Shown: positions 1 to 8,100 of the stretch, piece by piece
How the letters are laid out: each line of letters opens with the position of its first letter
Position numbering within the stretch: position 1 is the first letter of the stretch
Source: Desulfobacteraceae bacterium UBA2174
Lineage (GTDB): Bacteria > Desulfobacterota > Desulfobacteria > Desulfobacterales > UBA2174
Assembly: GCA_002327445.1 (NCBI GenBank)
Contig: DCWA01000004.1
Coordinates: forward strand, 1 to 23,957
Direction: 5' to 3'
DNA: 23,957 bases
Translations under genes and position numbers: made by a program
Notes under the pieces: generated by a model
What the model was told of the DNA's origin: nothing
The model's input: the letters and a program-made list of their open reading frames with translations, nothing else
The model's database searches: none

Positions 1-1
1 C

Positions 2-349
2 ATTATCGCCGTTTGCAGTATAGAAGAAGTTAAAGAAAATTTATTCAAATTTGGAAAGATTAATAATGTCAGATTCGTTAAAGGCTGGTTCGATGATACG
101 ATGCCGAAATTCAACGAGCCTGTTGCGGCAGCATATTTGGATGTGGATCTTGCCGCGTCAACGCGCACCTGCCTGAAGTATCTTTATCCGCTTCTTGAGA
201 AGGGTGGTAGCCTGTATTCTCAAGATGGCCATCTGCCCCTTGTTATCAGCGTATTTGATGATGCTGATTTCTGGTTGAATGAAGTTGGCTTTGAGAAACC
301 ACCAATCTATGGCTTGGGTGAGAAAAAACTAATAAAGATTGTAAGGTGA
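2..349 (+). CDS. TylF/MycF-like SAM-dependent methyltransferase, 3' fragment
   Basis: The reading frame is open from base 2 of the window and ends at TGA 347-349, so only the last 115 codons of a longer gene are present. The fragment reads YLDVDLAASTRTCLKYLYP followed by LLEKGG. This matches the C-terminal part of the TylF/macrocin O-methyltransferase family, where a D-x-D motif (normally in DLYEST) helps bind metal or substrate and is followed by LYP-L-GG and a short acidic stretch. Here the usual DDY is replaced by SQDGH, so catalytic competence is unclear. Such enzymes methylate sugar hydroxyls, and in polysaccharide loci they decorate glycans. The internal ATG at 101 is not the real start, because homology extends upstream of it. 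The gene converges on the neighbouring lyase with only 16 bases between the stop codons. Confidence 0.62.
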   Translation: MIAVCSIEEVKENLFKFGKINNVRFVKGWFDDTMPKFNEPVAAAYLDVDLAASTRTCLKYLYPLLEKGGSLYSQDGHLPLVISVFDDADFWLNEVGFEKPPIYGLGEKKLIKIVR

Positions 350-365
350 CCGATTGAGATGTTTT

Positions 366-2948
366 TTACCGAGGAATAATTTTTACAACCACAGCACTAT
401 CCGTCAGAAAACGTAACGTACCCTCCTTGCTGGTTCTCGTTCTCACTTCCCCTTTAGCCATACCGACCACCTTGTAATCCCCGTCTCGTTTCAGATCCAC
501 CACCAAGTGATCGGTTTTTCCGACCGGGGCGCGGTAAGTCACCTCACCGTCCACCGTGCCGGTTCGGCCGAACATCACCAGCTGGCCGTCCAGCGAAACA
601 CCGACCATGTTACCCTGTTCTGATTCGATTCTGGTCGTTGCCGGCATCTCAGCGGTCCCGGTGTCCGCGATGTGGAGCACGTGCAGAAAGTTGTCAAACT
701 TGCGCGCTTCTGCCGGGGAGACTTCGATTCGCCAGCGGCCGGCATCCACCTTGCCCAGGATGTCGTGTCCGTCGCCGGTGCGGTTTTTCCCGTTAGCCCA
801 GGCCTCGTAGCCATCGCCGCCGATTCTGCGGACGATGCTGTTCTCTGGTAACAGGACCTGGATGAACAATCTTCCCGGGTCGTCGGGATTTGGTGGCCTG
901 AGTACACCGTCGCCCCAGGTCATACGGATGGTGTCCGCCTTGAAATCCTCGATGTGCCCCAGCACCTCGGCGGATAGGAGTTGGCCGCCGGGCATTTCGG
1001 GCTTTCCCTGAAAATGACATACCCAGGCCTTGCGCCAAGAGGCGTCCAGGGCCTGCACCCGGTCGAAGACAATCAGATTGTTGGTGTTGGTCAAATAGAC
1101 CATGGATCGGGTGAAAAGATCGATTTTCGGTTTGTTGCGCCAGGTGCGGCCTGATTTTTTATCTTTTTGGGCGTAGCAGTACCGCGGGTTGTTGTAAGCC
1201 ATGGTGGCATCCGCGGAAACATAGGTGTAGCTGTTGTCCTCGGCGTTCTCGAAGGCGATGATGTCGCCGGTTTCGAACAGACCGGCCTCGACATCGCTTT
1301 CCTCTGTTTTTCTGCGCAGGTACTCGTCAAAGGTAAAACAGGTCTGGCCACAGGCCCAGCGCATACGCTGCCCCCCGGGGTTGGCGATGATTCCGGGAGC
1401 GATCAAATCCCCGGCGCCCGGCCCGCCGGCATGGGTGAACTCGCCGAGCTGAAAGACCAGCATGGTGTTGCTGCTGATGGACTGGGTGAAGTAGTGGCTG
1501 CCGGTGCCCCCATGCCAGCACTTGTCCAGGCCGTAGCTGCCGCCTTGCACCGCCAGGCGCCCCTTGTTGAAAATCCAGAACGAGTTGTTGTGGTTGGCCT
1601 GGCTGTGGGTCCATGCCCAATCGCCGCATTTGAATTCGATCACCGCGCCATCGGCGCTCCAGCCTTTGTTGCGCATCTGCGCGTAACCCGGGCCGTGCCG
1701 GCCCCAGAGCCGGGCCACCGGTTTGTCGAGCAGGATTTTTTCGGCCTGGGCATTCAGCGCTTCGTTGTAAAACAGGATCCGGATCAGGCGGCCGTAGGGG
1801 CCGCACCTGGGATCTTCCCCCAGCCATCTTTGGAAGGCGTAAAATTCGGGGACATTGCAGGCATTGGCGACGGTCCAGTAGACGCTGCGGCCCTTGATGC
1901 GCAACCCGGGCGGGTTGTAGTCCCAGGCCACGGCATCGCTTCGCGTTTTGTCCGGCAGCACCTCGGCCATCATGTAATGCAGGTGCCCTTCCAGCCAGTT
2001 GCCGTAATCGCGCTTAATGATCTCGTAGATGTCCTCTCCCGCCACCGCGCTGGCCCAGCAGGCAATGACCTCCGGCATGATCAGCCCGATATTGTAGCTG
2101 CTGCCGCCGTGCATCCAGGCGCCGTCGTTGTGCTGCCAGGCCCGGAAGTAGTTTTTCTTGAAATATCCCATTGCCCAGCGCCTGAGCTTGGCGGCTTCCG
2201 GGTGGTCGTCCAGGACCAGGCCGGCGGCCAGCACATCCGACACCCAGCCGGGTGACGCGCGGTGGGTCCAGATGTCGAAAGCATGGTCGGATTCGTAAAT
2301 TTTGGCGCATTCCAGGGCTACCTCGGCGATCTTGTCGGCCATCTGCCGCCGCTGTTCATCGGTGACGCTGGGGCTGTTGTAAATCCAGTCGTACCACAGG
2401 GCGGTTTCCACCAGGCCGCCGCCCACGTTGAGTGCCGGCTTGGCCACCAGGATGCGCTCGACGATTCTCGGCACCAGGGTTTCATCCCCGGTTATCAGGT
2501 AGAGCAGCGCCCGGTGGGTGATCACCGCGGGGGATGAAGGGTGGTCCGGTGGCTTTTTCATGTCCTTGGCAACCTGGCTGGCCCAGGGCTCCTCTTGGGC
2601 ACGCGCGCGAAGCTGGGAGAGAGACAGCCCGTATTTCCATTCCGAGGGACGCAACAACAACCGCGGATGCCCTTTTATTATTTGAGGCAGTTCATTCTCG
2701 GGAAGGGCCTCCTCGGCCAAGGTGACAGCATAGGCATTGCCGTTTATCAGTTGTCTTCTGCGTGGTCCCAAGGGTTTGAAAGGCGAAAGGCCGTAACCGG
2801 GAGCCAATGCGGGCGAAGGAGGGGCCGTCTCATTGCCCGGTTCCGCCGCATGTGCCGGCCGAGGCGGGATCGTGATGTGGCCGACCCCGGTTGACATTGA
2901 CAAAATTATGGTCGAAATTACCCCAAAAATTTTTGCGGCGTGGTTCAT
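366..2948 (-). CDS. Secreted heparinase II/III-type polysaccharide lyase
   Basis: This 860-residue protein starts at ATG 2948, with an AGGA Shine-Dalgarno seven bases upstream (complement of 2956-2959). It has an N-terminal hydrophobic signal segment (about residues 5-24) and a likely cleavage site after PAHA near residue 34. Residues about 90-130 contain KGHPRLLLRPSEW followed by LRARAQEEPWAS, the usual entry to the alpha/alpha-toroid domain of alginate and heparinoid lyases. That helical, Trp- and Tyr-rich part extends to about residue 410. Around 440-470 the motif SQANHNNSFWIFNKGRLAVQ corresponds to the HADANSF-like start of the Hepar_II_III beta-sandwich, which runs to about residue 720. 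A beta-rich tail follows. The family cleaves uronic-acid-containing polysaccharides by beta-elimination in the periplasm or outside the cell. The substrate cannot be told from sequence. The gene is divergent from the CapA gene, which suggests a shared role in capsule or EPS turnover. Confidence 0.8.
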   Translation of the reverse strand: MNHAAKIFGVISTIILSMSTGVGHITIPPRPAHAAEPGNETAPPSPALAPGYGLSPFKPLGPRRRQLINGNAYAVTLAEEALPENELPQIIKGHPRLLLRPSEWKYGLSLSQLRARAQEEPWASQVAKDMKKPPDHPSSPAVITHRALLYLITGDETLVPRIVERILVAKPALNVGGGLVETALWYDWIYNSPSVTDEQRRQMADKIAEVALECAKIYESDHAFDIWTHRASPGWVSDVLAAGLVLDDHPEAAKLRRWAMGYFKKNYFRAWQHNDGAWMHGGSSYNIGLIMPEVIACWASAVAGEDIYEIIKRDYGNWLEGHLHYMMAEVLPDKTRSDAVAWDYNPPGLRIKGRSVYWTVANACNVPEFYAFQRWLGEDPRCGPYGRLIRILFYNEALNAQAEKILLDKPVARLWGRHGPGYAQMRNKGWSADGAVIEFKCGDWAWTHSQANHNNSFWIFNKGRLAVQGGSYGLDKCWHGGTGSHYFTQSISSNTMLVFQLGEFTHAGGPGAGDLIAPGIIANPGGQRMRWACGQTCFTFDEYLRRKTEESDVEAGLFETGDIIAFENAEDNSYTYVSADATMAYNNPRYCYAQKDKKSGRTWRNKPKIDLFTRSMVYLTNTNNLIVFDRVQALDASWRKAWVCHFQGKPEMPGGQLLSAEVLGHIEDFKADTIRMTWGDGVLRPPNPDDPGRLFIQVLLPENSIVRRIGGDGYEAWANGKNRTGDGHDILGKVDAGRWRIEVSPAEARKFDNFLHVLHIADTGTAEMPATTRIESEQGNMVGVSLDGQLVMFGRTGTVDGEVTYRAPVGKTDHLVVDLKRDGDYKVVGMAKGEVRTRTSKEGTLRFLTDSAVVVKIIPR

Positions 2949-3045
2949 GATGATTTCCTATGGTAGAAAAAGCGCTTGCTATCCACGGAAATGGCGACAA
3001 GGAGTCTCACCAAACTGAAATCATGTGATATGCTCATTTGCGTAG

Positions 3046-3096
3046 AGATCCCTCGCTTCGCTCGGGATGACATTTCTTGCGGGATGACATTTCTTG
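3046..3096. repeat. Dispersed GATCCCTCGCTTCGCTCGGG element with 17-bp tandem
   Basis: The GATCCCTCGC...CGGGATGACA sequence in this divergent intergenic region recurs, in either orientation, at 17214-17356 and around 23566-23592. Here the 17-mer CGGGATGACATTTCTTG is repeated twice in tandem (3063-3079 and 3080-3096). It has the look of the short REP-like elements scattered between genes in many proteobacterial genomes. The remainder of 2949-3293 shows no convincing gene. Confidence 0.75.
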
Positions 3097-3293
3097 TTGA
3101 TCTATCAGGATTCAATGTGCCTGTATTGATGTGCTTCCTGACTGAAAAGCACGGGTTCTTTTGTCAGCCCCAGTATCACCAATAAATGGCCGTGATGCAA
3201 GCCGAACATCGATTTGAAAAAGACTGCCGGCGTTCTGATGCCGCCCATTGATTTCGATATCGTGACCCTGAACGAAGTCGGGCGAGGTGTTTC

Positions 3294-4379
3294 TTGAACG
3301 ACAAGGCAAATACACGGATCCGGCTTGCCGCCGTCGGGGACATCATGTTGGTCGCCGGTCCGGGCCGTGACAACCCGGGGCGCGGCAGTGAAGCGCTGTC
3401 TGAAGACATTCGCCGGCTTTTTTCCGATTGCGACGTTGTCTTCGGCAACCTGGAGTGCACCCTTCCCGGCAGCGGCACTGTTTCCAGTGAACCGCGCCTG
3501 ATCTCGACGGCCACTCAGATCGAAACGCTGCGTGGCGCCGGGTTCGATGTGGTCAGCCTGGCCAACAACCATACCTTCGACTGCCTGGATGAAGGGTTCC
3601 ATCGGCTCCGCGACGCTTTGACGGACATTGGCATCCGGTGGTGCGGTGCGGGCGATAATCTTGAAGAGGCCCTGAAGCCGGCTATGGTACAGGTGAAAGG
3701 CATCACCCTGGCGTTCATCGGGGTGGTGGATGCGACCTCGGGTGCCAGTCGGTTCGCCGGTCCGGCTTCCAGCGGCGTTGCCCCCAACGATCCGGATGCA
3801 GTCTGTCGCAGGATCGAGGCGCTGCAGCAGGAGGCCGACCATGTGATCGTGTCGCCTCACTGGGGCGATGAACGTTTTCGCTTTCCATCCCCGCGCCAGA
3901 TCCGGCAGGCACACGCCTTTATTGATGCCGGCGCCAGCATGGTCCTGGGCCATCACCCCCACGTCCTTCAGGGTTTGGAAATTTATCGCGGCAAGCCGAT
4001 TATTTATTCACTGGGCAACTTCCTTTCCAATCCGGTTCACTATACCAACGGTGATGTCCTTGTTTGGGATCGTTTCGAAAGAGCGAGTTGTATTCTTCTG
4101 GCGGACATCAACAAAAGTAGCATTGACCATGTCCGGCAGGTTCCGGTTTTCGACGATGGCCATTCGGTTCGCATCGACCGCAGTGGGTGGGCGGAGCGCT
4201 GCATTCGCAAGGCAAACCGACTTTTGGCTCAAGGCGTTACCGGTCGACGGTACGCCCGCGAGGCTTTTCGGGTGCGCAAGGTCAAACCGATCGTCGATCA
4301 TTTAAGTTGGAATGAACTCAAGCGGTTGCGGCCGGAGAAAGTGGTCAGCGCTCTTCGGCTTTTAATGGGACGGAGATGA
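3294..4379 (+). CDS. CapA-family metallophosphatase (PGA_cap domain)
   Basis: This 361-residue protein probably starts at TTG 3294. No ATG or GTG exists in frame after the upstream TGA at 3249, and a GAGGTG ribosome site (3284-3289) is well placed. Motifs of the CapA/PGA_cap metallophosphatase family appear in order: VGDIML near residue 14, FGNLECTLP near 45, SLANNHTFD near 86, SPHWGDE near 190, GHHPHV near 219 and YSLGNF near 240. Together these form the metal site (Asp, Asn and His residues). No clear signal peptide is seen. In Bacillus, CapA takes part in poly-gamma-glutamate capsule formation. In polysaccharide loci of other bacteria the substrate is unknown, so only the family is assigned. 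It is divergent from the lyase gene and is followed by a terminator-like hairpin. The alternative is a generic metallophosphoesterase acting on surface glycans. Confidence 0.82.
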   Translation: MNDKANTRIRLAAVGDIMLVAGPGRDNPGRGSEALSEDIRRLFSDCDVVFGNLECTLPGSGTVSSEPRLISTATQIETLRGAGFDVVSLANNHTFDCLDEGFHRLRDALTDIGIRWCGAGDNLEEALKPAMVQVKGITLAFIGVVDATSGASRFAGPASSGVAPNDPDAVCRRIEALQQEADHVIVSPHWGDERFRFPSPRQIRQAHAFIDAGASMVLGHHPHVLQGLEIYRGKPIIYSLGNFLSNPVHYTNGDVLVWDRFERASCILLADINKSSIDHVRQVPVFDDGHSVRIDRSGWAERCIRKANRLLAQGVTGRRYAREAFRVRKVKPIVDHLSWNELKRLRPEKVVSALRLLMGRR

Positions 4380-4444
4380 TGGTTTCTAAAAAGAGGTTTT
4401 GAAACCTGTTCTCGGATTGTTCTTTTCACGGGAAAAAAATTCGG

Positions 4445-4483
4445 CTTGACGCGGACGGATGAAGCAGCGTCAAGGCGTTTTTT
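4445..4483 (+). terminator. Intrinsic terminator after the CapA gene
   Basis: An 8-bp perfect stem, CTTGACGC (4445-4452) with GCGTCAAG (4467-4474), encloses a 14-base loop. It is followed by GCG and six T residues (4478-4483). It lies 65 bases past the CapA stop codon and probably ends that transcript. Confidence 0.6.
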
Positions 4484-4509
4484 GTCACCGGGGTTGACAA
4501 AATTTGTCA
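4479..4509. promoter_or_regulatory. Clustered TTTGTCA half-sites (possible operator)
   Basis: TGACAAA (4495-4501) and TTTGTCA (4503-4509) form an almost perfect palindrome around A4502. A third half-site, TTTTGTCA, lies at about 4480-4486, overlapping the end of the preceding terminator. The spacing and repetition resemble a repressor or activator site, but no regulator is known and no good promoter can be paired with it. Confidence 0.3.
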
Positions 4510-4687
4510 CATGGGGAAAAGCGCCGCGGCATATAGTCCCGCGAAAATCTTTTTGAGGATTAAAAAATGTTTATTATTTTTAAATGGTTGAGAATTTATT
4601 GAGAATTTTTTGCAAAAGTTGGCGCAAATATTGTTTGTTGTTTTTCGGTCCAGGAAATTTGACAAGCTCGTACAAACATCAGGAATC

Positions 4688-4713
4688 ACCACAGAGACAC
4701 AGAGAACACAGAG
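4688..4713. repeat. CACCACAGAGACACAGAG dispersed repeat
   Basis: The sequence ACCACAGAGACACAGAGAAC recurs at 14434-14453, inside the nucleotide-sugar dehydrogenase gene. It lies in the AT-rich leader (4540-4890) before the riboswitch, which otherwise contains no convincing gene. That stretch is visibly poorer in GC than the surrounding coding DNA. Confidence 0.7.
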
Positions 4714-4890
4714 TCAACTAATGAAAAGGCAAGGGAATAGAGCTGCTTTTTAATGGTTGAAGATGTGAAATTTTTTATTAGATTTTGCTATTGATGACGT
4801 TTCGGGATTTTTTATGGGGATCTCAATTTTTAGCCGGAGGTATAAGGTTACCTAAATTACAGTCAGAAAAAATTTTATATTCGTTTTTAT

Positions 4891-4986
4891 AGGCGACGAA
4901 AAAAGCAAAACCACCGAAAGGCGGCGACGCAAAGCCACGGGTCTAAAGCCGAAAGGCTATGACAGCCGGACTACCGAACGCATCGC
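4891..4986 (+). promoter_or_regulatory. GEMM-I cyclic dinucleotide riboswitch, candidate cGAMP class
   Basis: The conserved core of the GEMM-I aptamer is present. A GCAAAACC segment (4905-4912) precedes a hairpin capped by a GAAA tetraloop (CCACC-GAAA-GGCGG, 4911-4924). The strictly conserved GACGCAAAGCC (4926-4936) comes next, then CTAAAGCC-GAAA-GGCT (4943-4958), and finally AGCCGG-ACTACCG (4964-4976). A closing stem is possible between GCGA (4893-4896) and TCGC (4983-4986). In Vc2 numbering the base before the conserved G21 (read from the GGGCAAACC segment) is G20, which contacts the ligand. Here that base is A4904. A20 is the mark of GEMM-Ib aptamers, which bind 3',3'-cGAMP rather than c-di-GMP. 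There is also one extra A in the CAAAACC segment. The class is secure by eye; the ligand is an inference. It lies upstream of a terminator and the large secreted lyase gene. Confidence 0.85.
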
Positions 4987-4991
4987 AGTGA

Positions 4992-5025
4992 AACCCTTGG
5001 GTGTTTTTGGCCCGAGGGTTTTTTG
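4992..5025 (+). terminator. Intrinsic terminator of the riboswitch expression platform
   Basis: AACCCTTGGG (4992-5001) pairs with CCCGAGGGTT (5011-5020), a 10-bp stem with one G-T wobble and a 9-base loop. It is followed at once by TTTTGTTT. It starts six bases after the aptamer and sits about 130 bases before the start codon of the secreted lyase, so it fits transcriptional on/off control by ligand binding. I could not identify a clean anti-terminator strand. Confidence 0.85.
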
Positions 5026-5156
5026 TTTGGGCCTTGAACACTTTCAATGCGAAGTTGCGGTCCTGAAGTCGGCAACGGTTTTAAAATTAGCTCAAACCCC
5101 CTGTCGGGGCGTCGCTCCCGGACTAATTCGTTTCTTGAAGAAAAGAGAGGTCCAGC

Positions 5157-8100
5157 ATGAGCAGAAAAATTTGGAACTTATTCATTGCAATATCCCTGAG
5201 CGGAATTGTCCTCGCATTTATTGGGCAGACGGCCATTGCGGGTTCTGACCCGGCCAAAATTTTAGGTCAGATTGGGGACATCACGGTCAAGGAAGGAGAA
5301 TTGATCGACTTGTCCCTGGAGGCGCCGGTCGGATTTGGGCCGGAAGTCAAATGGACGGTGAGTGGGTTGCCCCAGGATGCGGCCTTTTTTGAGGTGCCCG
5401 CTTTCCCTGGTGCCGAGGGCTTCGGGGCCGCCACCACCGGCGGCCGCGGGGGCCGGGTGGTCAAGGTGACCAACTTGGACCGCGACGGCCCGGGCAGCCT
5501 CAAGGCCGCCTTGGAGCTGAACGAGCCGCGCATCATCGTGTTCGATGTGAGCGGGGTGATCGACGGCAGTTTGATGACCGGCGAGTGGCTTCGCTACAAA
5601 TCCGGGCGGTTGTACACGGCCAATGCCCCGTTGACCATTGCCGGTCAGACAGCTCCGGGGGCCGGGGTGACGCTCAACGCCATGCTCAGCATGTACAACA
5701 GCGATGGTGGTACGGCCGCGGATAATGCGATCCTGCGATTTTTGCGTTTGCGTTCCCCCTTTTTTCGGGGAGCCGAAGGAGACACTCTGCGTGCCGGTGG
5801 CAACCGGCTGATTTTCGACCATGTGTCCGGGGCTTGGGGAACGGACGAGAACTTTGATTTTTCCAACCTCAGAAACGCCACCATCCAGTGGAGCGGAGTA
5901 GAGGAAGCAGCCGGCTATGGCGGCCCTTGGGAGGTGTTCGCCGATGCGGACGGCGACGGCATGCTCGATTACTGGGAGAGCAAGGTGCGCGATTCCAGCA
6001 CCACCGACGCAGTCAAGGATATCGCCCTTCACATCAAGCCAAACGAAGACCTCGACGGCGACGGCGTCACCAACTTCAACGAATGCAAAAATGGGACGAA
6101 CCCGCTGGTGGCCGGGGCGCCTGCAGATCCCGAATGGATGGTCAATTATGATTCCGACGGAGACGGACTGGCAGATTGGTGGGAAATGCTGGCCGTCAAT
6201 CAAAGCGCGACCGACAACCTGATTTCGCTTGCCAGCATCCGGCCGGAAGACGACCTGGACGGGGACTTGGCATCCAACCGGGAAGAATACTTGGCCGGAA
6301 CTAGCCCCTTGGTCAAACCGGAGCATAATTTTGGTATGATCCTTGGCTACAAGGGCAAGAATATCAGCTTGCACCACAACTTTTTCGCCCATCACAAGAT
6401 TCGTACCCCGCTGTCGGGCGTCGAAGTGCTCGATCACCGCAACAATGTCATCTACAATGCCGATTTGGGTGTCACCTGGCATCCGTTGACCATGAACGAG
6501 CAGCGGCCGGGTGAACGATTCAAGACCAATTTGGTGGGCAACTATTTCAAGGCCGGCCCCAACTCCCCCAAGACGATAAACATACCGACTTATTTTTATC
6601 CGTTCATCGGTGGCTCGGATTCCATGATCTATGCCGGCAGCAATTATTTCGACATGATCGACGATCCGAAGGGATATCTGGATATTTTCGACAGCAACCG
6701 CCGCCGCGGGCTGTTTGATGGCGGTTTGGACCAGAAGGTCGGCGAGATGTTCCCGGCCCCGGGATTTCAAACGCACCCTGCCCAAACTGCCTATGAATTG
6801 GTGCTGGCACACGCTGGCACCCTGCCGCGGGATGCCGTGACTGCCAGAAACGTGAGCGAGATCAGCGGCAGGACCGGAAAGTGGGGCAAGGAGGCGCCCG
6901 CCAGTGGCCTGATGGAGGGGCTGGATCCCGAGGATCCGCCCACCGACAGCGACGATGACGGCATGCCGGATGAGTGGGAGACCGCGGTCGTGAGGATGCC
7001 GGACGGGCGGGTGGTGAACCGCGCCGCGATGTTGAACCCCCAAGACGGGTCCGACTACAACCGTATCGTCAAGAGCGGGGAGTCCGTTCTGGTGTTCAAC
7101 GGAGTAGCCATTGACGGAACCCAGGATCGTTACAAGGGCTACACATACATCGAGTACTACATCAACGAGCTGGCCGATCAGTTGATGCTGGAGAAGTTGG
7201 GCGCCGCCGGCTACGATGAGACGGCCCTGCCGGGCTACGGTCAAACGCCGACGCCGGGGCTTTCGTGGATGCCGGGGTATGCTCAGGCTGGCACCTATGA
7301 CGTGGTGATCACAGCCTCGGACGGGACCCGCACCGAGAGCGAAACCGTGCGGATCGTGGTGGGCGACAACAACCTCAAGCCTTATATCTATGCGGCCATG
7401 TACACACAGGCCGGCACCAGCCTCAGCACCTTCCAGGCCAACAAGATCGAAGCGGGCCGGACGTTGTGGTTCGAATTTTACGTTACGGAGCCGGACGGCC
7501 AGAACTACACGGTTGATGTGACAAACCTTCCCGCCGGTGCCACGGTAACCAATACCGGCCGTCAGAACACAACGCTCAAAGGAGACTCCACTTTTGATGT
7601 GTATGTGTTCGAATGGACCCCGACCGCCCAGGATGTGGGGTGGAGTGATACGCTGCGCATTACCGCTACTGATACCAGCGGCCAGACGGCAACCCAGGAT
7701 TTCATTCTGCAGGTGGTTGCACCCTCCGCGGCCCTTCACACCATTTCCGCGACGGCCGCGGCGGGCGGGAGTATAACGCCCAGCGGGCAGATCACCGTTC
7801 AGGAAGGCGACGACAAGATGTTCACCATCTTGTCGCAACCCGGCTACATCGTTTCCGATATTCTGATTGACGGCGTTTCCACCGGTCTTGTAGGCGTGGG
7901 TGCCTATCTCCTGGAAAACATCGCTCAAGACCGAACCATCCAGGTGAAGTTCGCCCAGCAGACGAACAGCATCGGCGGGTGGGTCACGAAGCTGGATTTC
8001 AGCGGCAACATGCAGGACTCCTCAGGCCTTGGCAACCACGGCAGCGCCAGCGGCGACAGTGCGCCGCAGTTGACCAACGACCGTTTCGGCAACCCCGCCA

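Noticed and set aside
1167..2255. Open frame of 362 codons on the plus strand
   Set aside because: It is antisense to the heparinase-type lyase, with composition and features of a shadow frame only.
3196..3297. Short frame ending MPPIDFDIVTLNEVGRGVS, overlapping the CapA TTG start
   Set aside because: It lacks a ribosome site and no family is recognised. It could be a gene remnant or a leader peptide, but there is not enough to call it.
4494..4537. TTGACA and TATAGT as a sigma-70 promoter
   Set aside because: The spacing of 32 bases is far too long, and TTGACA is part of a palindrome that better fits an operator.
4857..4881. TTACAG and TATATT as a promoter for the riboswitch
   Set aside because: The spacer is only 13 bases. 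The AT-rich stretch offers many weak matches, so none is reported.
5262..7928. Open frame of 888 codons on the minus strand
   Set aside because: It lies wholly inside the secreted lyase gene, has no recognisable domain and no start context. Long antisense frames are expected from GC-rich codon use.
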